Positions 30,511-37,948 of a DNA stretch of 64,000 bases are shown piece after piece. The notes beneath the pieces are model-generated. The model worked only from the letters and a program-made list of their open reading frames with translations, was not told where the DNA came from and ran no database searches. Source of the DNA: JALOKP01 sp963800865 (GTDB lineage Bacteria > Acidobacteriota > Polarisedimenticolia > J045); contig CAWDCL010000004.1 in the NCBI GenBank assembly GCA_963800865.1, forward strand, positions 2,418,001 to 2,482,000, in the 5' to 3' direction. A program made the translations under genes and the position numbers. How positions within the stretch are numbered: position 1 is the stretch's first letter; each line of letters opens with the position of its first letter.

Positions 30511-31777
30511 GGCGCAGCGACTCCACGGGGTCGAGGCGCGCCGCGCGCCACGCCGGGTAGAGGGTCGCGAGCAGCGCCACGACGACCGCCGAGCCGACGA
30601 CGGCCGCGAGGTCGCCCGGACGGACCGTGAACGGCAGGTGGTCCAGGTAGTAGACGCTGGGATCGAGCTTGATCAGCTCGAGCCGGTCGAGGAGCACGGC
30701 CAGGCCCACGCCGAGGAGGGCGCCGAGCAGCGTCCCCAGCACGCCCATCGACAGCCCCTGCAGCACGAAGATCCGCATCACGCCGCCCGGCGTGGCGCCG
30801 AGCGCGACCAGCACCCCGATCTCGCGCCGCTTCTGGGTGACGGTCAGGACCAGCGTGCTGACCACCCCCAGCGCCGCAACGACGACGATCAGCCCCACCG
30901 CGAAGAACATCAGCAGCTTCTCGAGCCGCAGCGCCGCGAAGAAGGGGCGATTGTGCTCGAGGATCGAGCTGACGAAGAACCCGCCTCCCGACGCCGGGGC
31001 CGCGAGCGCCCGGGTCACGGCCTGCTGGGTCTTCATCAGGTCGGCCAGGTCCCTGGTCCGCACCGCCAGCCGGTGGACACCGGTCCCGGTGCCCCAGATC
31101 TCCTGCGCGGTCGCGAGCGGGACGAACGACCAGTTCAGGTCGTAGTCGTGGAACCCGGTCGAGAAGACGCCGACGACCTCGAAGGTCGGCGTGCGGACCG
31201 TGACGCCCCAGGGCGACATCCGGGGCCGCGGAATCATGACCCGCACGACGTCGCCCACCGCGACGCCGAGGCGCGTCGCCATCTCGCGGCCGATCACGAT
31301 CCCGGGCCTCCCGGACGGACCGGTCACCTTGAGCGCGTCGAGCGAGCCCTCCTGGACGCTGGTCGCGATGTCGGTGACCTCGCGGCTCAGCGTCGGGTCG
31401 ATCCCGGAGAGCGAGGTCCACTGGATCTCCCCGCCCGGCGCGACGATTCCGCCGTACCCCTGGACGACCGGCTCGGAGGCCGCGACCCCGGGGACCTGCG
31501 CCAGCGCCGCGCGTGCCGCGGCGGGGTCTTCGATCGTGCGCGTGGCGTTGACCGGGAAGACGATCAGGTGCGCGTTGGCGCCCAGGATGCGGCGCACCAC
31601 GTCCTCCTGGAAGCCGGTCATCAGGGCCAGCGCGATGATCAGGGACGCGACCCCGACGAGGAACCCGAGCGCCGACAGGAGCGAGATCAGGGAGAGGAAC
31701 CCCTGCCGGCGGGCCAGCACGAAACGGCGCGCGATGTACGGAGCGTACGGTTCGCCCCGCGCCGCTTCAGCGCGCAC
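30503..31777 (-). CDS. lolC: Lipoprotein-releasing ABC transporter permease LolC/LolE
   Basis: A 424-residue MacB/LolC-fold permease: one N-terminal membrane helix (GFLVGVASLIIALALMTGF near residue 30), a large periplasmic domain, and three C-terminal helices. The N-terminal block IARRFVLARRQGFLSLIS is typical of LolC/E. The GTG start at 31777 overlaps the previous gene by 11 bases. Only one permease gene is present, so a homodimer (as in LolF-type systems) is likely. Confidence 0.9.
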   Translation of the reverse strand: MRAEAARGEPYAPYIARRFVLARRQGFLSLISLLSALGFLVGVASLIIALALMTGFQEDVVRRILGANAHLIVFPVNATRTIEDPAAARAALAQVPGVAASEPVVQGYGGIVAPGGEIQWTSLSGIDPTLSREVTDIATSVQEGSLDALKVTGPSGRPGIVIGREMATRLGVAVGDVVRVMIPRPRMSPWGVTVRTPTFEVVGVFSTGFHDYDLNWSFVPLATAQEIWGTGTGVHRLAVRTRDLADLMKTQQAVTRALAAPASGGGFFVSSILEHNRPFFAALRLEKLLMFFAVGLIVVVAALGVVSTLVLTVTQKRREIGVLVALGATPGGVMRIFVLQGLSMGVLGTLLGALLGVGLAVLLDRLELIKLDPSVYYLDHLPFTVRPGDLAAVVGSAVVVALLATLYPAWRAARLDPVESLRHE

Positions 31778-32570
31778 GCTTGGCAACCCACTGTCCGCGG
31801 GGGATCCCCCCCTGGACCAACTCGTAGCCCTGCCAGGTCCCGCGGATGCGCGTCCCGTCGGGGTCAAGCACCCCCTCGATGTCCGCATCGCGCCCGCGCT
31901 CGGCATCGATCCGCTGCAGGAAGAGCTTGCCGTTGACGAACGTCCCCTGCAGGCTCCCGCTCCCGTACGACCCGAGCCGGTACTGCCCGGTCACGAGCGT
32001 GCCCGACTGATCGAGGAAGAAGGTCCCCTGCACGCCGGCCGGCATCCAGGTCACGTCCCAGGCCCCGGTCAGCAGTTCTTCCCGCATCGGAAGCCGCGTC
32101 CTGAGGTCCGCCACGCGCCGTGCCAGGGCGTCGCGCTCACCGAGCATCCGCCGCAGGTCGAGCAGCCGGGCGTCGGCTTCCGCGCGCACGACGTCGACGT
32201 GCGACCGGGCGGCCAGCAGTTCGCGGTAGAGCAGCGTCAGCGAGGACGCCGTGACCTCGCGCGCGCGCACTGCTTCGCGATCGAGCCGGTCCTGGGCGGC
32301 CACCAGTTCCTGGTCCGCGGCCGCGCGCTCGAGCGCCACCTGGCGGTACTGGCGCGCTGCCTCGTTGATCATGTCCTGGACGAGGCGCGCCCGCTCTTCC
32401 AGCCCGGCGAGTGCGACCCCGATCTTGTGGGACTCGAGCGGGTTCGGCTCCTCCGCACGCGCCGTACCGGCTCCCTCTTCCTCGACCGCCCCGGTGGCCG
32501 GCACGAGGAGCACGAGCAGGGCCAGGGCCAGCCCCAGCCGAAGCGCCGCGCGCTCAAGCACGCTCTTCAT
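31767..32570 (-). CDS. Unknown periplasmic coiled-coil protein with C-terminal beta domain
   Basis: I do not recognise a family. The 267-residue product has a signal peptide (about 1-28, ending ATGA), an Ala/Arg/Glu-rich helical segment likely to form a coiled coil (about 48-165), and a compact beta-rich domain of about 95 residues (GAWDVTWMPAGVQGTFFLD, SGTLVTGQYRLGSYGSGSL, IRGTWQGYEL). It overlaps pssA by 17 bases upstream and lolC by 11 bases downstream, so it belongs to a phospholipid/lipoprotein operon. A role in the envelope is inferred from location only. Confidence 0.75.
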   Translation of the reverse strand: MKSVLERAALRLGLALALLVLLVPATGAVEEEGAGTARAEEPNPLESHKIGVALAGLEERARLVQDMINEAARQYRQVALERAAADQELVAAQDRLDREAVRAREVTASSLTLLYRELLAARSHVDVVRAEADARLLDLRRMLGERDALARRVADLRTRLPMREELLTGAWDVTWMPAGVQGTFFLDQSGTLVTGQYRLGSYGSGSLQGTFVNGKLFLQRIDAERGRDADIEGVLDPDGTRIRGTWQGYELVQGGIPRGQWVAKRAR

Positions 32571-33369
32571 CGCCGTCTCCCGCGGGGACCGCCCCGTGGC
32601 GATCGTAGTCTCGCGCCGGCGCGTGCGGCAAGCCGGCGGGGCGCCGCCGGAAGAGGCCGGCGAGCGGCGAGAGGACGTAGCCCGCGATCATCGCCGGGAC
32701 CATCCACTCGCCGAGCGCGACGAAGCCGGCCAGGATCAGCGCCCAGCCCGCCAGCACCCGGTAGGGACGCAGTCCGAAGCGCAGGTCCTTGAAGGAGCGG
32801 TAGCGGATCTTGCTCACCATCAGCAGCCCCGCGAGCGCGACCAGCGACGCGTAGAGGGGCACGTACTCCCGCGGGATCCGCTCCCCCTGGCTGATCAGGG
32901 CCGGGCAGACCGCGATCGCCGCCGCGGTGGGACTGGGCAGCCCGATGAAATAGCGTGGGTCCTGCATCCCGGCGGAGAATCGGGCCAGCCGGATCACCCC
33001 GCAGGCCGTGAACAGGAAGGCCGTCGCCCAGCCGATACGGTGCAGGCCGTCGAGGCCGGCGAAGAACGCGAACAGGGCGGGCGCCACGGCGAAGGAGATC
33101 CCGTCCGCGATCGAGTCCAACTGCTCGCCGAACTCGCTCGTCGTGCCGGTCAGGCGGGCGATCCTCCCGTCGAGCCCGTCGAGCGCGGCCGCCGACAGCA
33201 CCAGCACCGCAGCGATGGCGAGGTGCCCCTGCGAGGCCATGATGATCGACGCGAAGCCGGCGAGGACGTTGCCCATCGTCAGCGTTCCCGGGAGCCAGCC
33301 GGCAACGCTGCGCAGGCGCGTCCCGAGCGGGTGCGGCTGGTGGTAGGGCCGGCGCGGCGGAGGGGTCAC
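32554..33369 (-). CDS. pssA: CDP-diacylglycerol-serine O-phosphatidyltransferase PssA
   Basis: PssA makes phosphatidylserine from CDP-diacylglycerol and serine. The CDP-alcohol phosphotransferase motif is complete: DGLDGRIARLTGTTSEFGEQ followed by LDSIAD (about 67-92). The rest consists of hydrophobic membrane segments, 271 residues in all. The GTG start overlaps the psd stop by four bases, joining the two steps of phosphatidylethanolamine synthesis. Confidence 0.93.
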   Translation of the reverse strand: MTPPPRRPYHQPHPLGTRLRSVAGWLPGTLTMGNVLAGFASIIMASQGHLAIAAVLVLSAAALDGLDGRIARLTGTTSEFGEQLDSIADGISFAVAPALFAFFAGLDGLHRIGWATAFLFTACGVIRLARFSAGMQDPRYFIGLPSPTAAAIAVCPALISQGERIPREYVPLYASLVALAGLLMVSKIRYRSFKDLRFGLRPYRVLAGWALILAGFVALGEWMVPAMIAGYVLSPLAGLFRRRPAGLPHAPARDYDRHGAVPAGDGDEERA

Positions 33370-34055
33370 GGCGCAGCCGCCGCGGCATCGCGCCAGCGCG
33401 CGATCCCGCTCGTTCCGCCGCGCACGGTGTCGCCGACCCGGACCAGCGGTTCGGCCCCCGGCGGGAGGGTCACCTGCGTGCACGATCCGAAGCGGATCAG
33501 GCCGTAGCGGGCCCCGGCCGCGAGCTGCTGGCCGGGCGCCACGCGGACCACGATCCGCCGCGCGATCAGCCCGGCGATCTGCGCCACCGCGACGGCGCCG
33601 CGCGGCGTCTCGAGCACGAGGTCGGTGCGCTCGTTGACCTCCGTCGCCTCGGGCCGGTAGGCGGCGAGGAAACGCCCCGGGCGGTGCGTCACGCTCGCCA
33701 CCCGCCCCGCGACGGGAACGCGGTTGACGTGCACGTTGAAGACGTTCAGGAAGATCGTGACGACGAGGCCCGACTCCCCGTCGCGGACCTCCGTCACGCG
33801 CCCGTCGGCGGGCGACAGAACGAGCGCGGGGTCGTCGGGGACGGCGCGCTCGGGATCGCGGAAGAACCAGGCCGAGAACAGTCCGAGTGCCGCCAGGGGC
33901 AGCGCCAGCGCGGCCCATGGTCGCGGCGCGAGGAGCAGCCCGACGGCGGCGATGAACGGAACGGCCACGAAGGGAAGCCCGGCGCGGTCGATGGGAAGCC
34001 GCCGCCGCGGCGTGATCGCGACCGCTTCGGAGTTCGTTTCGGCGGGGAATGTCAT
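33366..34055 (-). CDS. psd: Phosphatidylserine decarboxylase (short, PSD-II-like)
   Basis: Psd decarboxylates phosphatidylserine to phosphatidylethanolamine. The 229-residue form has two N-terminal membrane segments, the VNVFNVHVNRVPVAG block, and FGSCTQV near residue 205, where self-cleavage between Gly and Ser makes the pyruvoyl group. I use the ATG at 34055; a GTG seven codons upstream is possible. It is translationally coupled to pssA. Confidence 0.93.
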   Translation of the reverse strand: MTFPAETNSEAVAITPRRRLPIDRAGLPFVAVPFIAAVGLLLAPRPWAALALPLAALGLFSAWFFRDPERAVPDDPALVLSPADGRVTEVRDGESGLVVTIFLNVFNVHVNRVPVAGRVASVTHRPGRFLAAYRPEATEVNERTDLVLETPRGAVAVAQIAGLIARRIVVRVAPGQQLAAGARYGLIRFGSCTQVTLPPGAEPLVRVGDTVRGGTSGIARWRDAAAAAP

Positions 34056-34130
34056 CGGCTCGGGCGAGGCTAGCACCCGGCCGCCGGGAAGGGCAACAAA
34101 CCGTCCACCCCCCTGTGAACCCGGGCCGAG

Positions 34131-35261
34131 TCACCCGTTCGTGACGCTGTTCCGGCCGAGTACGAGGCTCATCAGGAGGGCATCTTCGCCGTCGCCGTAG
34201 TAGCGCCGCCGCCGCCCCACCGGCACGAACCCCTCCGAGGCGTAGAGCGCGATCGCGGCGGCGTTCCCGGCCCGGACCTCGAGGTCGGCGCGCTCCGCCC
34301 GGTCGGCGCGGGCCCGGGCGAGCAGCGCTCCCACCAGCGCGCGCCCCAGCCCGCGGCCGCGCGCGCGCGGCCGGACCGCCACGCTCTGGATCTCGAGCGT
34401 ACCGACCGCGAGGCGCGCCAACGCCGCGGCGTCGAGCGCGCCGTCGGCGCCCTCCACGCCGAGCGCGACGTGACCGGGGCCACCGCGCAGCTCATCGTCC
34501 AGCATCGCGCGGCTCCACGGCTCGGCGAAGCACTCGCGCTCGACCACGAGCAGGCGGTCGAGGTCGGTCGACGCCAGCCGGACGATCGCCTCCACCGCTC
34601 CGGCCGCGGGACGGCCGGCCGGCAGCACGGCGTCGGGAGGCAGGAGATAGCTCGGCCCCGGCACGCGATCGAGGACGGGGAGGCACCCCGCGGCGACCAG
34701 CCGCGCGAGCGCCGTGGCGGCGTCGATCGTGGTCTCGACCGGCCGGACCCCTTCGGCCCAGGCAAGGCCCGCAGCACCGCGCGGAACCGCGACCGCCGAG
34801 CCCGCGAGATCGAGGCGCAGGGGAAGCGCCGCGAGCGGAAGCAGGGTGGCCTCTTCGGGTCGCGCGCCGTCCTCGCGCGACCGCGCGAGCAGCACGCGCC
34901 AGCGGCCCAGGGGGATCGCGACCCACGCCGGCAGCGGCAGACCGGCGGCCTCCGCGAGCAGTCTCGGGCTGTCGGCGAAGGCCACCGGCGCCGGCTTGCC
35001 CGCGTCCCACAGGCCCTGGGCCAGGCCGAGTGCAACGCGCAATCCCGTGGTCGATCCGGGCCCGATGCCGACCGCCAGCCCGGCCAGCTCCGCCGGCGCG
35101 ACGGCGTGCCGCGCGAGGAGGTCCCGCGCGGCGCGTGCGAGGTCCAGGCGCGCGCCGCGGACCGGCTCGAGGGGTGCGGCCTCGATCACGCGCCCGTCGC
35201 TGACGAGGGCGGCCCCCGCGGGTTGGAGCGCGCCCTCGAGCACCAGCACCGCGCCGCGCAT
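34131..35261 (-). CDS. tsaB-rimI: Fused TsaB (t6A modification)-RimI (N-acetyltransferase) protein
   Basis: A single 376-residue frame joins two normally separate proteins. Residues 1 to about 215 match TsaB, the inactive ASKHA partner of TsaD in t6A tRNA modification (LAVGIGPGSTTGLRVALGLA is the family block). From about 225 the sequence is a GNAT domain (IQSVAVRPRARGRGLGRAL, acetyl-CoA site, and LYASEGFVPVGRRRRYY), as in RimI, which acetylates ribosomal protein S18. tsaB and rimI are often neighbours, so fusion is plausible biologically. No stop, start or frameshift separates them. The ATG overlaps the upstream stop by one base. Confidence 0.88.
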   Translation of the reverse strand: MRGAVLVLEGALQPAGAALVSDGRVIEAAPLEPVRGARLDLARAARDLLARHAVAPAELAGLAVGIGPGSTTGLRVALGLAQGLWDAGKPAPVAFADSPRLLAEAAGLPLPAWVAIPLGRWRVLLARSREDGARPEEATLLPLAALPLRLDLAGSAVAVPRGAAGLAWAEGVRPVETTIDAATALARLVAAGCLPVLDRVPGPSYLLPPDAVLPAGRPAAGAVEAIVRLASTDLDRLLVVERECFAEPWSRAMLDDELRGGPGHVALGVEGADGALDAAALARLAVGTLEIQSVAVRPRARGRGLGRALVGALLARARADRAERADLEVRAGNAAAIALYASEGFVPVGRRRRYYGDGEDALLMSLVLGRNSVTNG

Positions 35262-36115
35262 CACGACCCGCCGCCCCGCGGCGCCGTGGCCTGCCGCGCC
35301 TCGCGGCGGGGGGAGGCCTTCGGCGGGGTCGCGGCCCCCCGCGCGAGGATCGTCACCGGGGTGCCGACCGGGAGCAGCGCGTGGAGCTCGCGCACGTCGG
35401 GGTTGAACAGCGACACGCAGCCGTTCGTCCAGTCGAGGTACTCGCGCATGGCGGCCGGGTCGGCGTCGCCGGGCTCGAATCCGGCGGGGGCATGCCCGGG
35501 GCGCTTGCCGTACCGGGCGCGCTGGGTCGCGGTCAGCGCCGGCTGCTGGCCGTGGATCAGGATCAGCCCGCCGAGCGCCGTACCGGACGGAGGGCACTCC
35601 CCGCGGGCCAGCGCCGCCGCGATCGCGTCGCGCTCCCGGCGGCTGATTCGCCCCGCGCGAAGCGCGTCGTCGGCATCGTCGAGGTTCGGATAGCTGATCC
35701 AGAGGGCCCGGTGGTACTTCGAGGGTTTCCGGGCGCACAGGAAGTAGGCCCCCTCCGGCGTCCGCTTGTCGCCTCGGCGGGACTTCCGCCCGGTCGCCCG
35801 CTGGCCGAGCTGGGCCCGGTAGGCCTTCACCATCTGCTCGCCCACCCAGAGCTCCACGCGCCGCTCGGACTTGATCACCACCAGCCGGGCGCCCGCGATC
35901 CGGCCGTCGACCAGCGCGATCCCGGCCCGCTCCAGGACGGCGGGGAGCGGTTCGTCGGGCCCGTAGAGTCCCGGGGCGTAGGTCGCGTAGGTCCAGCCGA
36001 ACGGTCCCTCGCGCGAGGCCTCGGCCCGCGCGCCCGATCCGAGGCCGGGACCCGCCGTCCAGAGCACCGCGGCGAGCGCCGCGATCCGGGTGGCGTGCCG
36101 CAGGGCCGGTTTCAC
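35261..36115 (-). CDS. L,D-transpeptidase (YkuD family)
   Basis: YkuD enzymes form 3-3 cross-links in peptidoglycan or attach proteins to it. I start at GTG 36115, which follows GGAGGGGGG and begins a signal peptide (VKPALRHATRIAALAAVLW). The catalytic domain includes LVVIKSERRVELWVG (about 80), the LILIHG motif, and DWTNGCVSLFN with the catalytic Cys. About 284 residues. The same frame is open into the upstream nuoE-like gene, but I regard that continuity as the result of a frameshift rather than a true fusion. Confidence 0.85.
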   Translation of the reverse strand: MKPALRHATRIAALAAVLWTAGPGLGSGARAEASREGPFGWTYATYAPGLYGPDEPLPAVLERAGIALVDGRIAGARLVVIKSERRVELWVGEQMVKAYRAQLGQRATGRKSRRGDKRTPEGAYFLCARKPSKYHRALWISYPNLDDADDALRAGRISRRERDAIAAALARGECPPSGTALGGLILIHGQQPALTATQRARYGKRPGHAPAGFEPGDADPAAMREYLDWTNGCVSLFNPDVRELHALLPVGTPVTILARGAATPPKASPRREARQATAPRGGGS

Positions 36116-36610
36116 TCCCCCCTCCCGGCACGCGGCGGGTCGCCGCCCGGGCCGCGCAGCTCGTCGATCAGGTCGCGGCACGTCCGGCGCCTGGAACTCG
36201 GGCCGAAACCGGCCGGCGACCTCGATCACGGGGGCGTAGCCACAGGCGCCGAAACACGGGACCGCATCGAGGCTGATGGCGCCGTCCGCGGTCGTCCTCC
36301 CCGCGGGCACGCCGAGCGCGGACTCCAGGGCGGCCAGCGTCGCTGCCGCCCCCCGGACCTGGCAGCTGGTCCCGACGCAGACCCGGACCGGCCAGCGGCC
36401 GGGCGGCTCGACGCGGAAGGTCCCCGAGGCGCGGATCGCGTTCCAGGCCACCTCACCCGGCACGCCGACGTGATCGGCGATCCGCTCGATCTCCTCGGGT
36501 GCGAGCCAGCCGCGCTCGGCCTGGATCTCCCGCAGCAGCGGCACCAGGGCGTCCCGGCGCCCGGCCGGATGGCGCGCGAGAATCGTGTCCAGTGCCGCGG
36601 GGCCCGGCAT
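36112..36610 (-). CDS. NuoE-like [2Fe-2S] thioredoxin-fold protein (orphan; 3' frameshift)
   Basis: The N-terminal helical part and thioredoxin-like domain match NuoE, the 24-kDa subunit of complex I, and related hydrogenase/formate dehydrogenase subunits. The four cluster ligands are present as CVGTSC and CFGAC. After GRFRPEFQ the open frame loses similarity, while the +1 frame reads CRDLIDELRG and ends at a TGA overlapping the next gene as GTGA. That would give about 165 residues, the family's usual length. No nuoF or other complex I gene is nearby, so the partner is unknown. Confidence 0.7.
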
Positions 36611-36619
36611 GGGGCCGCG

Positions 36620-37948
36620 TCAGGCGAGCAGTCCGAGCGCCGCCAGGTGCGCCCGGAGATCCGGCTCGGAGAGGCCGAGCCGCGGAGCAGCGCGGGCCAC
36701 GTCGCCGTCCACCTCGTCGAGCAGGCGGCGCAGCCAGCCGGCCTCGAGCTCGCGCGCCGGGGGGGGTTCCGGCGGCCCCGTCTCGGCCCCGTCGAGGAAC
36801 CCGGGCGGCAGGTCCTCGGCGTGAACCACCGGTTGCGGGGCGCCCAGGACCACGCGCTCGACGACGCGGCGCAGTTCGCGCACGTTGCCGGGCCAGGCGT
36901 GACGCGCGAGCGCGTGCAGCGCATCGAGCGCCAGCGTCGGCACCGGCTGCGCGTACTCGCGGCAGATCTCCTGCAGGAAAACGCTCGCCATCTCCGGCAG
37001 GTCCTCGGCCCGCGCGCGCAGCGGCGGAACCTCGATCCGGTGCGCGAAACTGTCGAGCAGGACCGGCTCGAGCCGTCCCGCGATCGCCTTCCCGTCCGGG
37101 GGACCGGACAGCGAGGCGACCAGGACCGGCTCCGCGGGCACGCTGCGGGCCGCACCCGGCACGGGGAAGACGCCGGAGCGCAGCCCTTCGGCCAGCGAAC
37201 GCTGGACCTCGGCGGGAAGCGCCTCGGCCCCCTCGATGTAGAACGTCCCCTCGTCCGCCAGCGCGATCCGGCCCGCCTCCCCCGCTGCGCCCGCGCCGCC
37301 GCCGTAGAGCGCGCCGAGCAGCCGTTCCGGCGGGACCGTCCCGACGCGCAGGTCGAGGAACGGACCGTCGGGCCGCGGACCGCGCAGCGAGAGCCAGCGC
37401 GCGGCCAGGCTGCGGCCGCTGCCGCGTTCGCCCCAGAGCAGGACCGGCCGGCCGTCCGCGGCGGCCGCCAGGCGGGTCCGGAGCGCCTCGACGGCGGCGC
37501 CCCGCCCGATGAACTCCGCCTCGCGCCTCAGCTCGACCTGCAGCGCACGGTGCTGCCGCTCCAGCCGCGCGTGGCGCAGCGCGTTGCGCAGCACGAGCAG
37601 GACGCGCTCGAGCGACAGCGGCTTCTCGACGAAGTCGTAGGCGCCCCGCTTGGTCGCCTTGACCGCGGTCTCGATCGTCCCGTGGCCGGAGATCATGATC
37701 ACGGGCGCGCTCGACCCGCGCTCGCGCATCATCCGCAGGGCTTCGATACCGTCGACACCCGGCAGCCAGATGTCGAGGAAGATCGCGTCGGGCGACCGCG
37801 CCAGCGCGAGCTCGACCCCCTCTTCGCCGGACGCCGCCTGGAGGACCTCGTAGCCCTCGTCCTCGAGGATCTCGGTCATCGAGCGGCGCACCGCGTCCTC
37901 GTCGTCGACGATGAGGATCAGCTCGCGGCGGGAAGCCGGAGGGGTCAT
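36620..37948 (-). CDS. NtrX/NtrC-like response regulator with degenerate AAA+ domain
   Basis: A 442-residue regulator with a receiver domain (DD near 15, phospho-acceptor Asp59 in AIFLDIWLP, Lys109), a central domain laid out like sigma54 activators, and a C-terminal Fis-type helix-turn-helix (ELEAGWLRRLLDEVDGDVAR). The ATPase is degraded: Walker A is GERGSGRS with Arg179 in place of Lys, the GAFTGA loop is absent (GGAGAAGEAG at its place), and Walker B reads FYIEGAE instead of the DE pair. The arginine-finger region and HAWPGNVRELRR remain. It probably cannot activate sigma54 and may act through sigma70 or as a repressor. It overlaps ntrY by four bases. Confidence 0.88.
   Translation of the reverse strand: MTPPASRRELILIVDDEDAVRRSMTEILEDEGYEVLQAASGEEGVELALARSPDAIFLDIWLPGVDGIEALRMMRERGSSAPVIMISGHGTIETAVKATKRGAYDFVEKPLSLERVLLVLRNALRHARLERQHRALQVELRREAEFIGRGAAVEALRTRLAAAADGRPVLLWGERGSGRSLAARWLSLRGPRPDGPFLDLRVGTVPPERLLGALYGGGAGAAGEAGRIALADEGTFYIEGAEALPAEVQRSLAEGLRSGVFPVPGAARSVPAEPVLVASLSGPPDGKAIAGRLEPVLLDSFAHRIEVPPLRARAEDLPEMASVFLQEICREYAQPVPTLALDALHALARHAWPGNVRELRRVVERVVLGAPQPVVHAEDLPPGFLDGAETGPPEPPPARELEAGWLRRLLDEVDGDVARAAPRLGLSEPDLRAHLAALGLLA

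Noticed and set aside
35261..36610. A genuine NuoE-L,D-transpeptidase fusion
   Set aside because: The transpeptidase has its own ribosome site, GTG start and signal peptide, and the junction sequence makes sense only in another frame.
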